Source: Rickettsiales bacterium (GTDB lineage Bacteria > Pseudomonadota > Alphaproteobacteria > Rickettsiales > UBA8987). From it: 6,822 bases of DNA. Positions 1 through 6,822 of the stretch are shown in pieces. The translations under genes and the position numbers were made by a program. Each line of letters starts with the position of its first letter. The stretch's first letter is position 1. Where the stretch lies: positions 1 to 6,822 of the forward strand of contig JANQHP010000111.1 of the NCBI GenBank assembly GCA_028282625.1, written 5' to 3'. The notes beneath the pieces were generated by a model. It made no database searches, was not told the DNA's origin, and was given only the letters and a program-made list of their open reading frames with translations.

Positions 1-112
1 CAAAGCGTGGCAAAGGCGGCTTGTTTTCGTTCGCGCTTCCGCTGGTTGGAAAGGCAATAAGGGTAGATACCACAAGGCTGAACACAAGAGGCAGGCAGAA
101 ATATTTCATCAT
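1..112 (-). CDS. Exported protein, probable bacterial SH3-domain family, N-terminal fragment
   Basis: Only the first 37 codons lie in the window; the gene runs off the left edge. The visible protein starts MMKYFCLPLVFSLVVSTLIA, a classic Sec signal peptide: a lysine near the start, a hydrophobic core of about 16 residues, and a likely signal peptidase I site after GSA (residues 25-27). The mature protein would begin NENKPPLPRF and act in the periplasm or outside the cell. A signal peptide followed closely by LPRF is what I recall from small alphaproteobacterial secreted SH3-domain proteins, which continue into SLRxDxVNxRxGP; that continuation lies outside the window, so the family call is an inference from about five residues. 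There are two tandem ATG codons (112-110 and 109-107) and no Shine-Dalgarno sequence within 20 nt upstream. The first ATG is 4 nt after the stop codon of the kinase-like gene, suggesting translational coupling or, alternatively, a leaderless transcript. Being a secreted-protein start is much surer than the SH3 assignment. Confidence 0.7.
   Translation of the reverse strand, partial: MMKYFCLPLVFSLVVSTLIAFPTSGSANENKPPLPRF
32..112 (-). other. Sec signal peptide of the exported protein
   Basis: These 27 codons encode a short lysine-containing n-region (MMK), a hydrophobic h-region rich in Leu, Val, Phe and Ile, and a c-region PTSGSA with small residues at -3 (Ser) and -1 (Ala). There is no lipobox cysteine at the predicted cleavage point; the Cys at residue 6 lies too early to serve as one. 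This predicts a soluble exported protein rather than a lipoprotein. Confidence 0.75.
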
Positions 113-115
113 GCG

Positions 116-124
116 ATTATACCA
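116..124 (-). promoter_or_regulatory. Candidate extended -10 promoter element (TGGTATAAT)
   Basis: On the minus strand the sequence TGGTATAAT is a perfect TATAAT preceded by the TGn extension. It overlaps the TAA stop codon of the kinase-like gene. No convincing -35 hexamer lies 16-18 nt upstream, which is tolerated at extended -10 promoters. A start site 7 nt after the hexamer would fall on the A of the second ATG of the exported-protein gene, giving a leaderless mRNA; that gene also has no Shine-Dalgarno sequence. The match is real, but a perfect hexamer can occur by chance and could simply be the end of a coding region. Confidence 0.3.
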
Positions 125-2135
125 CGTTAAAGACGCTAACATACAGCAGTGTAATCGTACAGACAAGGTAGGCCAAAACAACCGAGATGCGCAGGCCCAA
201 ATGGTAAGAAGCACGCTGGATATTGCTTGCTTTGTTCATCTGTGCAATTTCGTAGCTGAGCCTATGGTATTGTTTGCATGCCTCTTTAAAGCCAAAATCA
301 TCACGTTTCATATAGCCCGATGCCGTGGCGACCTTAAACAATGCGGTCAGGTTGCCAGCTTTCAGCGCTTTTTTAAGGCGACTTTTGAGCTCCTGCTTGA
401 TGATACGGCTGTGTAAATTGTTAACCAGGGTAGAAAGCCTGGTATAGAGCCATTGGGAGAGACCTGGCAGTGATTTAATCTGCGCATGTGTTTGTGCCAT
501 GGTGAGGAGGGTCAGCATGTGCAGCTGCGGATTTTTTGCCAAATAGGTATAGCGTTGGATACGTTTAACGCGTGCCTCGTCGGTCATTTGCAGCGTGTGT
601 CCAATATAGGCCGCAACGTGCAAGTCCACCGGATCATTTTCTTCCATGTTGCCGCTGTAGCCATCCAGGGTTTTTAGCATTTGCGATAAGCTGGTAATAC
701 GCGCGCCCTGCATCAGAGGACTTTGGCAAGGAAAATTGTAGTTTAGGTCATATAACGCCCGCTCCAGCCCAAAGCCTAGGCTGGTATTTTTAATCAATTG
801 GCGGGTACGAAAGGGACTCCAGCCTAGCATTTTCGCTTCGTAATCTTCCGGGTGGGCTTGTGAGGCAATCCAGCTTTCCACAAGGCCGGTGGCAATAATT
901 TGTGTCAAAAGATGCAGCGTGTTTTCTTCCTTCAGATGGTAGGCATGTGCCAAAAAGGGACCAATGCCTTGTATATGTACCGCAATGTTTTTGTAGCGTA
1001 TGGGGCCTTCTGGATCCAAAATGCACAAAATACGGGCTAATTTCTCATCGGGTAGCACAATTTCATCGCGCCCCATTGGGCTCAGCCGTGCCATGGCCTT
1101 GGCAGCGATGGGGTGCTGAATGCTTAAGTTCAGCCAGCGCGCAAGTTCGGATACCTTGACGCTACGCTTGGAGACATCCCATTTGGTATAGATGTCATGT
1201 GCCAGCGCTTTGCGGCTGATATAATCTTTCCCATCAAAGTGAAAGCTGTTGGTGGCCTGGCGGTGTAGCCTGGAAATCGGAGGTGCAATTTCCTCTTTGT
1301 CCAACCATCTTCGTAGCTCCCGATGTTGCCACCTTTCCCCTACATGGTCAGTAAGTACTCCTTTAAGAAGGTCCTGCATGCGTTTGGAAAGATTGGAAAA
1401 ATTCCCTGCGTGCCTTAGCATATCCAGGGCCACTTCGTAGGAACCATTTTCCAGGCGCATTTGATGCACCATGGAGGGCGGCAGCGCTTCATAGGGGGGT
1501 TGCTCGATTAAGCAGGATAAGATTAAAATACCCAAGGCATAGTAATCGCTACTCAGTTCCATATCACCCTTGCCGGATGGATGGACCGTTGCTCTCTCAA
1601 TGGGCTCGAAGATGTCCGTTTGGTGCTGCCCGCATATAGCAGAAAGGGGTTCTTCCAGCGAAGCCTGACCGCTGGTGTCATCAAAAAACACCGTGTTGTA
1701 ATTGAGGCAGCCGTGAATCAGCCCTTTTTTATTAAGCAACTCCAACGCTTCGGCAATCTGGGGTACCAAAAGCGGTAGCGCGCCACGGGATTGCAGAAAG
1801 CCTTTATCTTTAAACCATTCGCTTATACGCTTTCCTGCGGGTTTTTTAAGGATTACGGCGTAATGTTCTTTCTCTAACGCATGGGTGCGGCCAAAAGAGA
1901 GCGCCATCGGAAGATGGGGGGAATGTTTCTCTGCTAAAAACTCTACCATCTCCACGTGCAAAGGAAAATGTGGGGGCACTAAAAGCGCATAGATATCACC
2001 ATCTTCAAGCGGCCCTTGCGCCTGAATGGCAGGCACAATCTCGCTACCAAGCTCTTTGATCCGCTTATCAGGAAAAATCTGATAGTCTTTGCTTAGCCAG
2101 CCAGTTTTGGGAGTGGGTGGTGTTTTCTTTTCCAT
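117..2135 (-). CDS. Tail-anchored protein kinase-like protein (predicted pseudokinase)
   Basis: This 672-residue protein has a degenerate Ser/Thr kinase-like domain at about residues 15-280. Kinase-fold landmarks visible are a hinge-like YAVILKKPAG (92-101), a catalytic-loop equivalent HGCLNYN (141-147), an APE-equivalent PIER (178-181), a helix-F motif SSDYYALG (195-202) followed by EQPPYEAL, and a subdomain XI arginine in GERW (R268). Catalysis looks lost: HRD reads HGC, the catalytic-loop Lys is Asn, no DFG is recognisable (the nearest aligned residues are about EEP, 161-163), there is no glycine-rich loop, and the beta-3 Lys position seems to be Leu in YALLV. Residues 285-640 form a mostly helical region I cannot assign to a domain. 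The end (about 650-669) is one hydrophobic helix with only three residues after it, so the body should be cytoplasmic and tail-anchored. The ATG at 2135 is the only start before an in-frame stop; its Shine-Dalgarno is weak. It lies 18 nt after the glutamate dehydrogenase gene. A regulatory or scaffold role is inferred, and the ligand or partner is unknown. Confidence 0.85.
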   Translation of the reverse strand: MEKKTPPTPKTGWLSKDYQIFPDKRIKELGSEIVPAIQAQGPLEDGDIYALLVPPHFPLHVEMVEFLAEKHSPHLPMALSFGRTHALEKEHYAVILKKPAGKRISEWFKDKGFLQSRGALPLLVPQIAEALELLNKKGLIHGCLNYNTVFFDDTSGQASLEEPLSAICGQHQTDIFEPIERATVHPSGKGDMELSSDYYALGILILSCLIEQPPYEALPPSMVHQMRLENGSYEVALDMLRHAGNFSNLSKRMQDLLKGVLTDHVGERWQHRELRRWLDKEEIAPPISRLHRQATNSFHFDGKDYISRKALAHDIYTKWDVSKRSVKVSELARWLNLSIQHPIAAKAMARLSPMGRDEIVLPDEKLARILCILDPEGPIRYKNIAVHIQGIGPFLAHAYHLKEENTLHLLTQIIATGLVESWIASQAHPEDYEAKMLGWSPFRTRQLIKNTSLGFGLERALYDLNYNFPCQSPLMQGARITSLSQMLKTLDGYSGNMEENDPVDLHVAAYIGHTLQMTDEARVKRIQRYTYLAKNPQLHMLTLLTMAQTHAQIKSLPGLSQWLYTRLSTLVNNLHSRIIKQELKSRLKKALKAGNLTALFKVATASGYMKRDDFGFKEACKQYHRLSYEIAQMNKASNIQRASYHLGLRISVVLAYLVCTITLLYVSVFNVV
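129..188 (-). other. C-terminal transmembrane segment (tail anchor) of the kinase-like protein
   Basis: Residues 650-669 are an uncharged stretch of Val, Leu, Ile, Ala, Tyr, Ser and Thr, preceded by Arg649 and several earlier basic residues (R641, R625, K621, R611, K610). By the positive-inside rule the preceding body is cytoplasmic and the last few residues (NVV) face the periplasm. No N-terminal signal peptide or second membrane segment is apparent in the protein. Confidence 0.8.
1695..1715 (-). other. Degenerate kinase catalytic loop (HGCLNYN in place of HRDLKxxN)
   Basis: Residues 141-147 of the kinase-like protein align with the HRDLKPxN catalytic loop. The His and the metal-binding Asn are kept. 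The Arg is Gly, the catalytic Asp is Cys and the Lys is Asn. The loop follows a typical helix-E sequence (IAEALELLNKKGLI) and precedes hydrophobic TVFFDD, as in real kinases, which makes the alignment secure. Loss of the proton-accepting Asp argues against ordinary phosphotransfer. Confidence 0.8.
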
Positions 2136-2153
2136 ACACGAACCGCGCCTAGG

Positions 2154-5100
2154 CTACTGACCATTGCATAAGGCCTCAACGCGTTGTATGGCAACAGTCA
2201 GCATGGAAGAGGTCAGGTTATCTTGCTGCTTGAGGTCTGCAATAAAGGCATCGTAACGTGCGAGTGCTTTGGCGTTTTTATCGTACCAGCTTGTCAGGGC
2301 ATCCTGGCACACGCTATCATTACACCCCTTGCCTGTAACGGCTGCGGTCAAACGCATTTGCTGATCAAATAATATTTCAATCACGGTTTGGAGCGCCAAA
2401 TTGTCCCAATGGGCATGGGTACGCAGGACATTGGCGCAGGAGCGCAGCCACCCAAAACGCAAGCGTTTGCCCAGCGCAAAATAGGCTTCGCCCACCATGC
2501 GAATAGGCAGGCTGCTGCGATTGGCGACATGCACAATGTCGCAGCAAGAGGCATAGGCCTCCAGGCTGGAAATCTTGTGCGCCAGCTTGGATTCGATGCC
2601 GTGGTCCATATAATGTTTAAGGCGTACATCGCGTGTTTCTTTGAGTACAGGCGACATAATGGAGTTTAAATAGCCCGATAGTTCCTGAATACCTTCACGG
2701 TAATCCTGGATAATTTTTCCGGTATCAATGGGATAGCTATCTGCGTTGCGAAGGAACCAGGAGGTGGTGCGCTCAATTAGCGTACGAATTTCCTGCTGCA
2801 TTTCAACAAAAACACCGACCGGGATGGTATGCCCTTTATCCTGCGAAAGGGTTTCAATTTCTTCCCACAATTCCCTTAAATGGAAGGCATCACGAGCGGC
2901 GGTATACGCGCGCGCAACGTCGCATCCCTTCATACCTGTATTTTCTTTGAGTCGCTGGAAGAAGCTAGCACCGGCACGGTTGACGATACTGTTACTCACC
3001 GAAGTGGCAATAATTTCACGCCGCAGGGGATGCGAGGTAATATCTTCCGCAAATGTCTTGCGCATGGGTTCAGGGAAATAAAGCTCCAAATCATAGGAAA
3101 AATAAGGGTCATCGGGCAAATGGGAGTGAATCAGTTCCTCAAACACATCCAGTTTGGCATAAGCAAGCAACACCGAAAGTTCGGGCCGCGTTAGCCCTTC
3201 TTTGCGTGCGTATCGATGCTTCATTTCTTCTTCACTGGGAAGGCATTCCAGATGACGGTCCAGCAGCGCTTTTTCCTCTAACGCTTGCATCAGGCGCGCA
3301 TTTTGCTCTAGCGCCATCACGCCCTGCTGCTCTGCAATCGTAATCGCCTGCGTTTGCAGCCAATTGTCCCGCAGCACCAGGCTTGCCACATTGTCGGTCA
3401 GGTTGGCCAGGATATCATTCCGTTTTTCGGTGGTGAGCCCTCCTCGTGCCACCGCATTGCCAAAGGCGATCTTCATGTTGACTTCATGGTCGGAACAATC
3501 CACCCCGGCGGAATTATCAATCGCGTCGGTGTTAATGCACCCACCCCTTCGCGCATATTGAATACGGGCAAGTTGGGTTAAGCCAAGATTACCCCCTTCG
3601 CCCACCACCTTGCAGCCAAGCTCATCGGCATTCACACGCACGCTATCGTTGGTTTTGTCGCCCACATGTTCGTGTGCTTCATTGGTGGCTTTGACGTAAG
3701 TGCCAATGCCTCCATTCCAAAGCAAATCCACCTCTGCTTTGAGGACGGCACGGATCAATGCTTCAGGCGAAAGCTGTTTTTCTTCAATACCAAAACGTTC
3801 CCGTATTTCTTTAGAAAGAGAAAGGGATTTTTCGGTCCGCTCAAAGATCGCGCCGCCTTTGGAGAGCAGCTCTTTGTTATAATCCTCCCAGCTTGAGCGT
3901 GGCTTTTTAAACAGGCGCTGGCGCTCTTTAAAAGAAATGGCCGCATCCGGGCTTGGGTCGATAAAAATATGCAGATGGTTAAAGGCAGCAAGCAATTGGA
4001 TATGTTTAGATAGCAGCATGCCGTTGCCAAAAACATCCCCCGACATGTCACCAATGCCCACCACGGTAAAGTCTTCCTTCTGGATATCTTTCCCCGTTTC
4101 CATGAAGTGGCGGCGTACGCTCACCCAGGCACCGCGTGCGGTAATCCCCATCTTTTTATGGTCATAGCCATTGGAGCCGCCCGAGGCAAAGGCATCGCCT
4201 AACCAGAATTGGTAACGCGCAGACATTTCGTTGGCAATATCTGAGAACGTGGCAGTGCCTTTATCCGCGGCTACCACCAAATAAGGGTCATCGTGGTCAT
4301 GACGCACCACATTTTTGGGCGTCACAATCTTGCCGTTGCGCATGTTATCGGTAATATCCAGTAGCCCAGAAAGATACATGCGGTAGCAGGCAATGCCCTG
4401 CTCCAGCTTTTCTTCCCGCGATCCTTCGACCGGATGTTTAACCACAAACCCTCCTTTGGAGCCTTGCGGTACAATCACGGCATTTTTGACCATCTGTGCT
4501 TTCACCAGGCCCAATACTTCGGTACGGAAATCCTCCGTACGGTCCGACCAGCGCAAGCCACCACGCGCGACTTTGGCCCCTCGCAGATGAACCCCTTCCA
4601 TCGCCTGAGAATAGACAAAAATCTCGGCAAAAGGTGTGGGTTTGGGTAGATTGGGGATTTGCGTGGAGTCCAGTTTAAACGAAATATATGTCTTGGGTTC
4701 TTTGTGCTCATCAAGCTGGAAGTAGTTGGTACGGATTGTTGCTTGTATCATCGCAAAGAATTGATGAAGCACACGGTCTTCGGCAATATTTTCCACTTTT
4801 AAAAGGGCCGCCTCTATTTTTTTCACAATCGCATTGGCTTTTTTCTCACGTGTTTTGCTTTCTGCTGCCGGGTCAAAGCGCAGGTTAAAGAGCTCGACCA
4901 ACATCACCGCGATGCGTGGGTGACGTGCCACCGCACTCGCCATAAAGATATGCGAATAGGGAAAGCGCATCTGGATGATATATTTGCTATAGGCCCGAAG
5001 CATCATGACTTCGCGCCATTTGATATTGGCGCGCAAAATAAGCTTATTAAGCGAATCGCTTTCCAGCTCTTTGCCAAGAATCCGGAGGAGTGCTTGCTCC

Positions 5101-6822
5101 AGCTCATGCTTGAAATGTACCAAAGGCTGGTGTTCCCCACCATGCAGTTCTGCGATTTTTCGACCTAGCTGCAATTGCAGGTGATGGACCCAAATCCCCT
5201 CCTCTTTTTTCGAGGGAGTAATGAAATAGGTGAGCTCATCAATGACCTTAAAGCCCATATTTTCCAGAACAGGCAAAATATCAGAAAGAGCGACCAGTTC
5301 AGAAGGATGATAGAGCTTGAGCTGGTATTGATCGGGAGAGTCCTTCTCGCGTTGGTAAAAATCCAGCGTTAGGCTTGCGCTTTCATAGGCGCTTTCCATT
5401 TTCAGGATATCGCAGCAGGTGCCTCCAAAAGTATATTGTGCCTTAAAGGCTTCCGGGAAGGCATCAATATAGCGGAAGAATAATTGTTCACCCTGCCGTT
5501 CACCGCAACGTTCGGCCAGCCGCGCCCTTAAGCCGTTAAACCAGCTGTCGGTAATTTCTACAAGCTGCTGTTCCACCTCACTGATATCGGGTTCTGGCAC
5601 ATCTTCGGGCACCTTGACCAGCAAGTGTACGCGCGCCAAGGGTGATTCTGTGACTTGTGTGTAATAATCGCGCACCTGGCCACCCCATGCCTCTTCCAGC
5701 ACCGCCTGCATTTTAATCCGCACCTGTGTGTTGAACCGATCCCTGGCAATAAACACAATGCAGCTGACAAAGCGACCGAAGCGGTCATGACGCACAAACA
5801 AGCGCGTGCTCGGGCGTTCGGCCAGCTTGACAATGCCCATGCCGATCTTAAACAGCAAATCCTCATCAATCTGGAGCAGTTCGTCGCGTGGATAATCTTC
5901 CATGACCGCCACCAGCGCCTTGCCGTTATGGCTATCGGGCTTGAAATTCGCGCGACGCACCACCGCCTCGATCTTCTTACGTATGATCGGAATGGTGATC
6001 GCGCTTTGGTAGTAAACCGAGGACGTGAAAAGGCCCAGCAAGCGGTGCTCTCCCAGCAGATTCTTGTTGGCATCAAACATTTTAATGCCGATATAGTCCA
6101 TGTGCACCGGCCGATGAATCACAGATTTACGGCTGGATTTGGTAATCTCAATCAGCCCGTTATCCCCCAGCGTTTGCAGCATCTTTTTGGGCAAGGCGTG
6201 CAGCCCTTGCGGCTTGGCTTCATGCGGCGTGGTATCGCTATATTCCGCCCGAAACACACCAAGCTCGGATCCCTTGATTACCTTAACCTGACGCTTGCCT
6301 TGTTTCAGAGGGAATTGGTATTGGCAGTAACCAATGAGAATAAAATTGTTATCTAAGACCCATCGCAGGAAATCTTTGACTTCCTCGACATAGTCACTGG
6401 AAAAATGGTCAGGATGGTTGTTGCTGCCCGAGGAAATATCCTCCAACACTTCCAGCGCTTTTAAGCGCATGGGGCGCCAATCCTGCACCGCAAGATTGAC
6501 AAAATAGAGCACATTATCCATGTGGCGATGGAGCTCTTGCAGTTCCTCATCGTCTTCAATATGGCTAATTTGAAAATGCATCACGGATTCCACCATAGAA
6601 TCTGCATGTTCTTCTTCAAGAAACTCTTCTAAAATACCATCTTCATTGCGCTTTATACGAATCATGGGGTGCATCACTTCGTAGATCATATAGCCATGGC
6701 GATGCAGCTCTGCCATCAGGGAATCAAGTATAAAGGGAGAATCCAAGGTGCAGGTTTCCACGATGGTACGCGGGGAGGTCCAGCCATCCTTTTTGCTATC
6801 GGGATTAAAAACGCGGACTTTG
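2154..6822 (-). CDS. gdhB: NAD-specific glutamate dehydrogenase, large (180-kDa, L_180) class, 5' end missing
   Basis: The enzyme oxidatively deaminates L-glutamate to 2-oxoglutarate and ammonium using NAD+ in the cytoplasm. About 1,555 residues are visible; members of this class are about 1,600 long, so some tens of N-terminal residues lie past the right edge. The first in-window codons read KVRVFNPDSKKDGW, a conserved segment, so the GTG at 6761 is an internal valine and not the start. The N-terminal half holds ACT/PAS-like regulatory regions (for example near GYMIYEVMHPMIRI and NNFILIGYCQYQF). The catalytic core begins near 4730: ARGGLRWSDRTEDFRTEVLG, the lysine-bearing NAVIVPQGSKGGFVVK (4437-4484), the putative catalytic Asp in VAADKGTATFSD, the nucleotide-binding VVGIGDMSGDVFGNG, then LLWNGGIGTYVKA and VVGEGGNLGLTQ, and NTDAIDNSAGVDCSDHEVN. 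A helical C-terminal region follows and ends at a TAG. The frame is intact throughout. The symbol follows Pseudomonas usage. It is the first visible gene of the apparent operon; its promoter is outside the window. Confidence 0.97.
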   Translation of the reverse strand, partial: KVRVFNPDSKKDGWTSPRTIVETCTLDSPFILDSLMAELHRHGYMIYEVMHPMIRIKRNEDGILEEFLEEEHADSMVESVMHFQISHIEDDEELQELHRHMDNVLYFVNLAVQDWRPMRLKALEVLEDISSGSNNHPDHFSSDYVEEVKDFLRWVLDNNFILIGYCQYQFPLKQGKRQVKVIKGSELGVFRAEYSDTTPHEAKPQGLHALPKKMLQTLGDNGLIEITKSSRKSVIHRPVHMDYIGIKMFDANKNLLGEHRLLGLFTSSVYYQSAITIPIIRKKIEAVVRRANFKPDSHNGKALVAVMEDYPRDELLQIDEDLLFKIGMGIVKLAERPSTRLFVRHDRFGRFVSCIVFIARDRFNTQVRIKMQAVLEEAWGGQVRDYYTQVTESPLARVHLLVKVPEDVPEPDISEVEQQLVEITDSWFNGLRARLAERCGERQGEQLFFRYIDAFPEAFKAQYTFGGTCCDILKMESAYESASLTLDFYQREKDSPDQYQLKLYHPSELVALSDILPVLENMGFKVIDELTYFITPSKKEEGIWVHHLQLQLGRKIAELHGGEHQPLVHFKHELEQALLRILGKELESDSLNKLILRANIKWREVMMLRAYSKYIIQMRFPYSHIFMASAVARHPRIAVMLVELFNLRFDPAAESKTREKKANAIVKKIEAALLKVENIAEDRVLHQFFAMIQATIRTNYFQLDEHKEPKTYISFKLDSTQIPNLPKPTPFAEIFVYSQAMEGVHLRGAKVARGGLRWSDRTEDFRTEVLGLVKAQMVKNAVIVPQGSKGGFVVKHPVEGSREEKLEQGIACYRMYLSGLLDITDNMRNGKIVTPKNVVRHDHDDPYLVVAADKGTATFSDIANEMSARYQFWLGDAFASGGSNGYDHKKMGITARGAWVSVRRHFMETGKDIQKEDFTVVGIGDMSGDVFGNGMLLSKHIQLLAAFNHLHIFIDPSPDAAISFKERQRLFKKPRSSWEDYNKELLSKGGAIFERTEKSLSLSKEIRERFGIEEKQLSPEALIRAVLKAEVDLLWNGGIGTYVKATNEAHEHVGDKTNDSVRVNADELGCKVVGEGGNLGLTQLARIQYARRGGCINTDAIDNSAGVDCSDHEVNMKIAFGNAVARGGLTTEKRNDILANLTDNVASLVLRDNWLQTQAITIAEQQGVMALEQNARLMQALEEKALLDRHLECLPSEEEMKHRYARKEGLTRPELSVLLAYAKLDVFEELIHSHLPDDPYFSYDLELYFPEPMRKTFAEDITSHPLRREIIATSVSNSIVNRAGASFFQRLKENTGMKGCDVARAYTAARDAFHLRELWEEIETLSQDKGHTIPVGVFVEMQQEIRTLIERTTSWFLRNADSYPIDTGKIIQDYREGIQELSGYLNSIMSPVLKETRDVRLKHYMDHGIESKLAHKISSLEAYASCCDIVHVANRSSLPIRMVGEAYFALGKRLRFGWLRSCANVLRTHAHWDNLALQTVIEILFDQQMRLTAAVTGKGCNDSVCQDALTSWYDKNAKALARYDAFIADLKQQDNLTSSMLTVAIQRVEALCNGQ
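3455..4600 (-). other. Catalytic core motifs of the glutamate dehydrogenase
   Basis: This stretch holds the active-site and dinucleotide-binding motifs in the order expected for the large NAD-glutamate dehydrogenases. First come GGLRWSDR and the substrate-side lysines in MVKNAVIVPQGSKGGF. Next is the Asp of VAADKGT (codon 4263-4265), the likely general acid/base by analogy with the Asp of smaller glutamate dehydrogenases. Then come WLGDAFASGGSNGYDHKKMG, the Rossmann-type VVGIGDMSGDVFGNGM (about 4019-4066) and LLWNGGIGTYVKA. The core closes with VVGEGGNLGLTQ and NTDAIDNSAGVDCSDHEVN. All are well preserved, so the enzyme is predicted to be active. Residue roles are transferred from family knowledge, not shown by the sequence itself. 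Confidence 0.85.

Noticed and set aside
21..416. A 131-codon plus-strand frame spanning the left junction region.
   Set aside because: It is antisense to the signal-peptide start and to the C-terminal end of the pseudokinase, both of which have clear sense-strand features (signal peptide, membrane anchor). Its translation shows no recognisable domain.
2136..2153. The CCTAGG palindrome between the dehydrogenase and pseudokinase genes as a terminator or operator.
   Set aside because: Six base pairs without a loop or a following T-run cannot form a terminator, and a single short palindrome is not enough to support an operator.
5558..6076. A 172-codon minus-strand frame overlapping the dehydrogenase in another frame.
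   Set aside because: Its translation is rich in Arg, Cys and Trp with no domain signal, as expected for a frame-shifted reading of the dehydrogenase codons, and the correct frame is intact on both sides.
5655..6356. A 233-codon open frame on the plus strand, the longest antisense frame in the window.
   Set aside because: It lies wholly inside the dehydrogenase gene on the opposite strand, its translation resembles no family I know, and the sense strand encodes a well-conserved protein through the whole interval. It is best explained as a shadow of the coding strand's base periodicity.
6759..6761. GTG at 6761 as the start of the dehydrogenase.
   Set aside because: The same frame stays open to the edge of the window and encodes KVRVFNPDSKKDGW...TIV, a segment typical of the interior of this enzyme class. 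The GTG is an internal valine codon and the gene is simply cut by the window.

Overview
The window carries three genes on the minus strand, packed head to tail with almost no intergenic space: (i) a nearly complete NAD-specific glutamate dehydrogenase of the large '180-kDa' class, whose 5' end lies beyond the right edge; (ii) a complete 672-residue protein kinase-like gene whose catalytic residues are gone and which ends in one hydrophobic membrane segment; (iii) the first 37 codons of a small exported protein, cut by the left edge. The order of transcription is dehydrogenase, pseudokinase, exported protein. The gaps are 18 and 4 nt and I see no terminator in either, so an operon is the simplest reading.

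The organism is most likely an alphaproteobacterium. The dehydrogenase class, the general look of the kinase-like protein (an EPIER activation-segment motif and an SSDYYALG helix-F motif, similar to kinase-like proteins I recall from Rhodospirillales-type genomes), and the signal peptide followed by LPRF (which I recall from alphaproteobacterial SH3-domain proteins) all point there. Base composition is intermediate, roughly half GC by eye, which does not fix the order. No mobile elements, RNA genes, CRISPR arrays or obvious repeats are visible.

Functionally, the dehydrogenase converts glutamate to 2-oxoglutarate and ammonium with NAD+, linking amino-acid catabolism to the TCA cycle. Enzymes of this class have large N-terminal ACT/PAS-like regulatory regions. 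The adjacent pseudokinase appears to keep the kinase fold (APE-type Glu, helix-F Asp and subdomain XI Arg are present) but lacks the HRD Asp, the catalytic-loop Lys, a recognisable DFG and an evident beta-3 Lys. A C-terminal tail anchor would hold its cytoplasmic body at the inner membrane. A link between the two is inference from gene order only, but it is the most interesting feature of the window.
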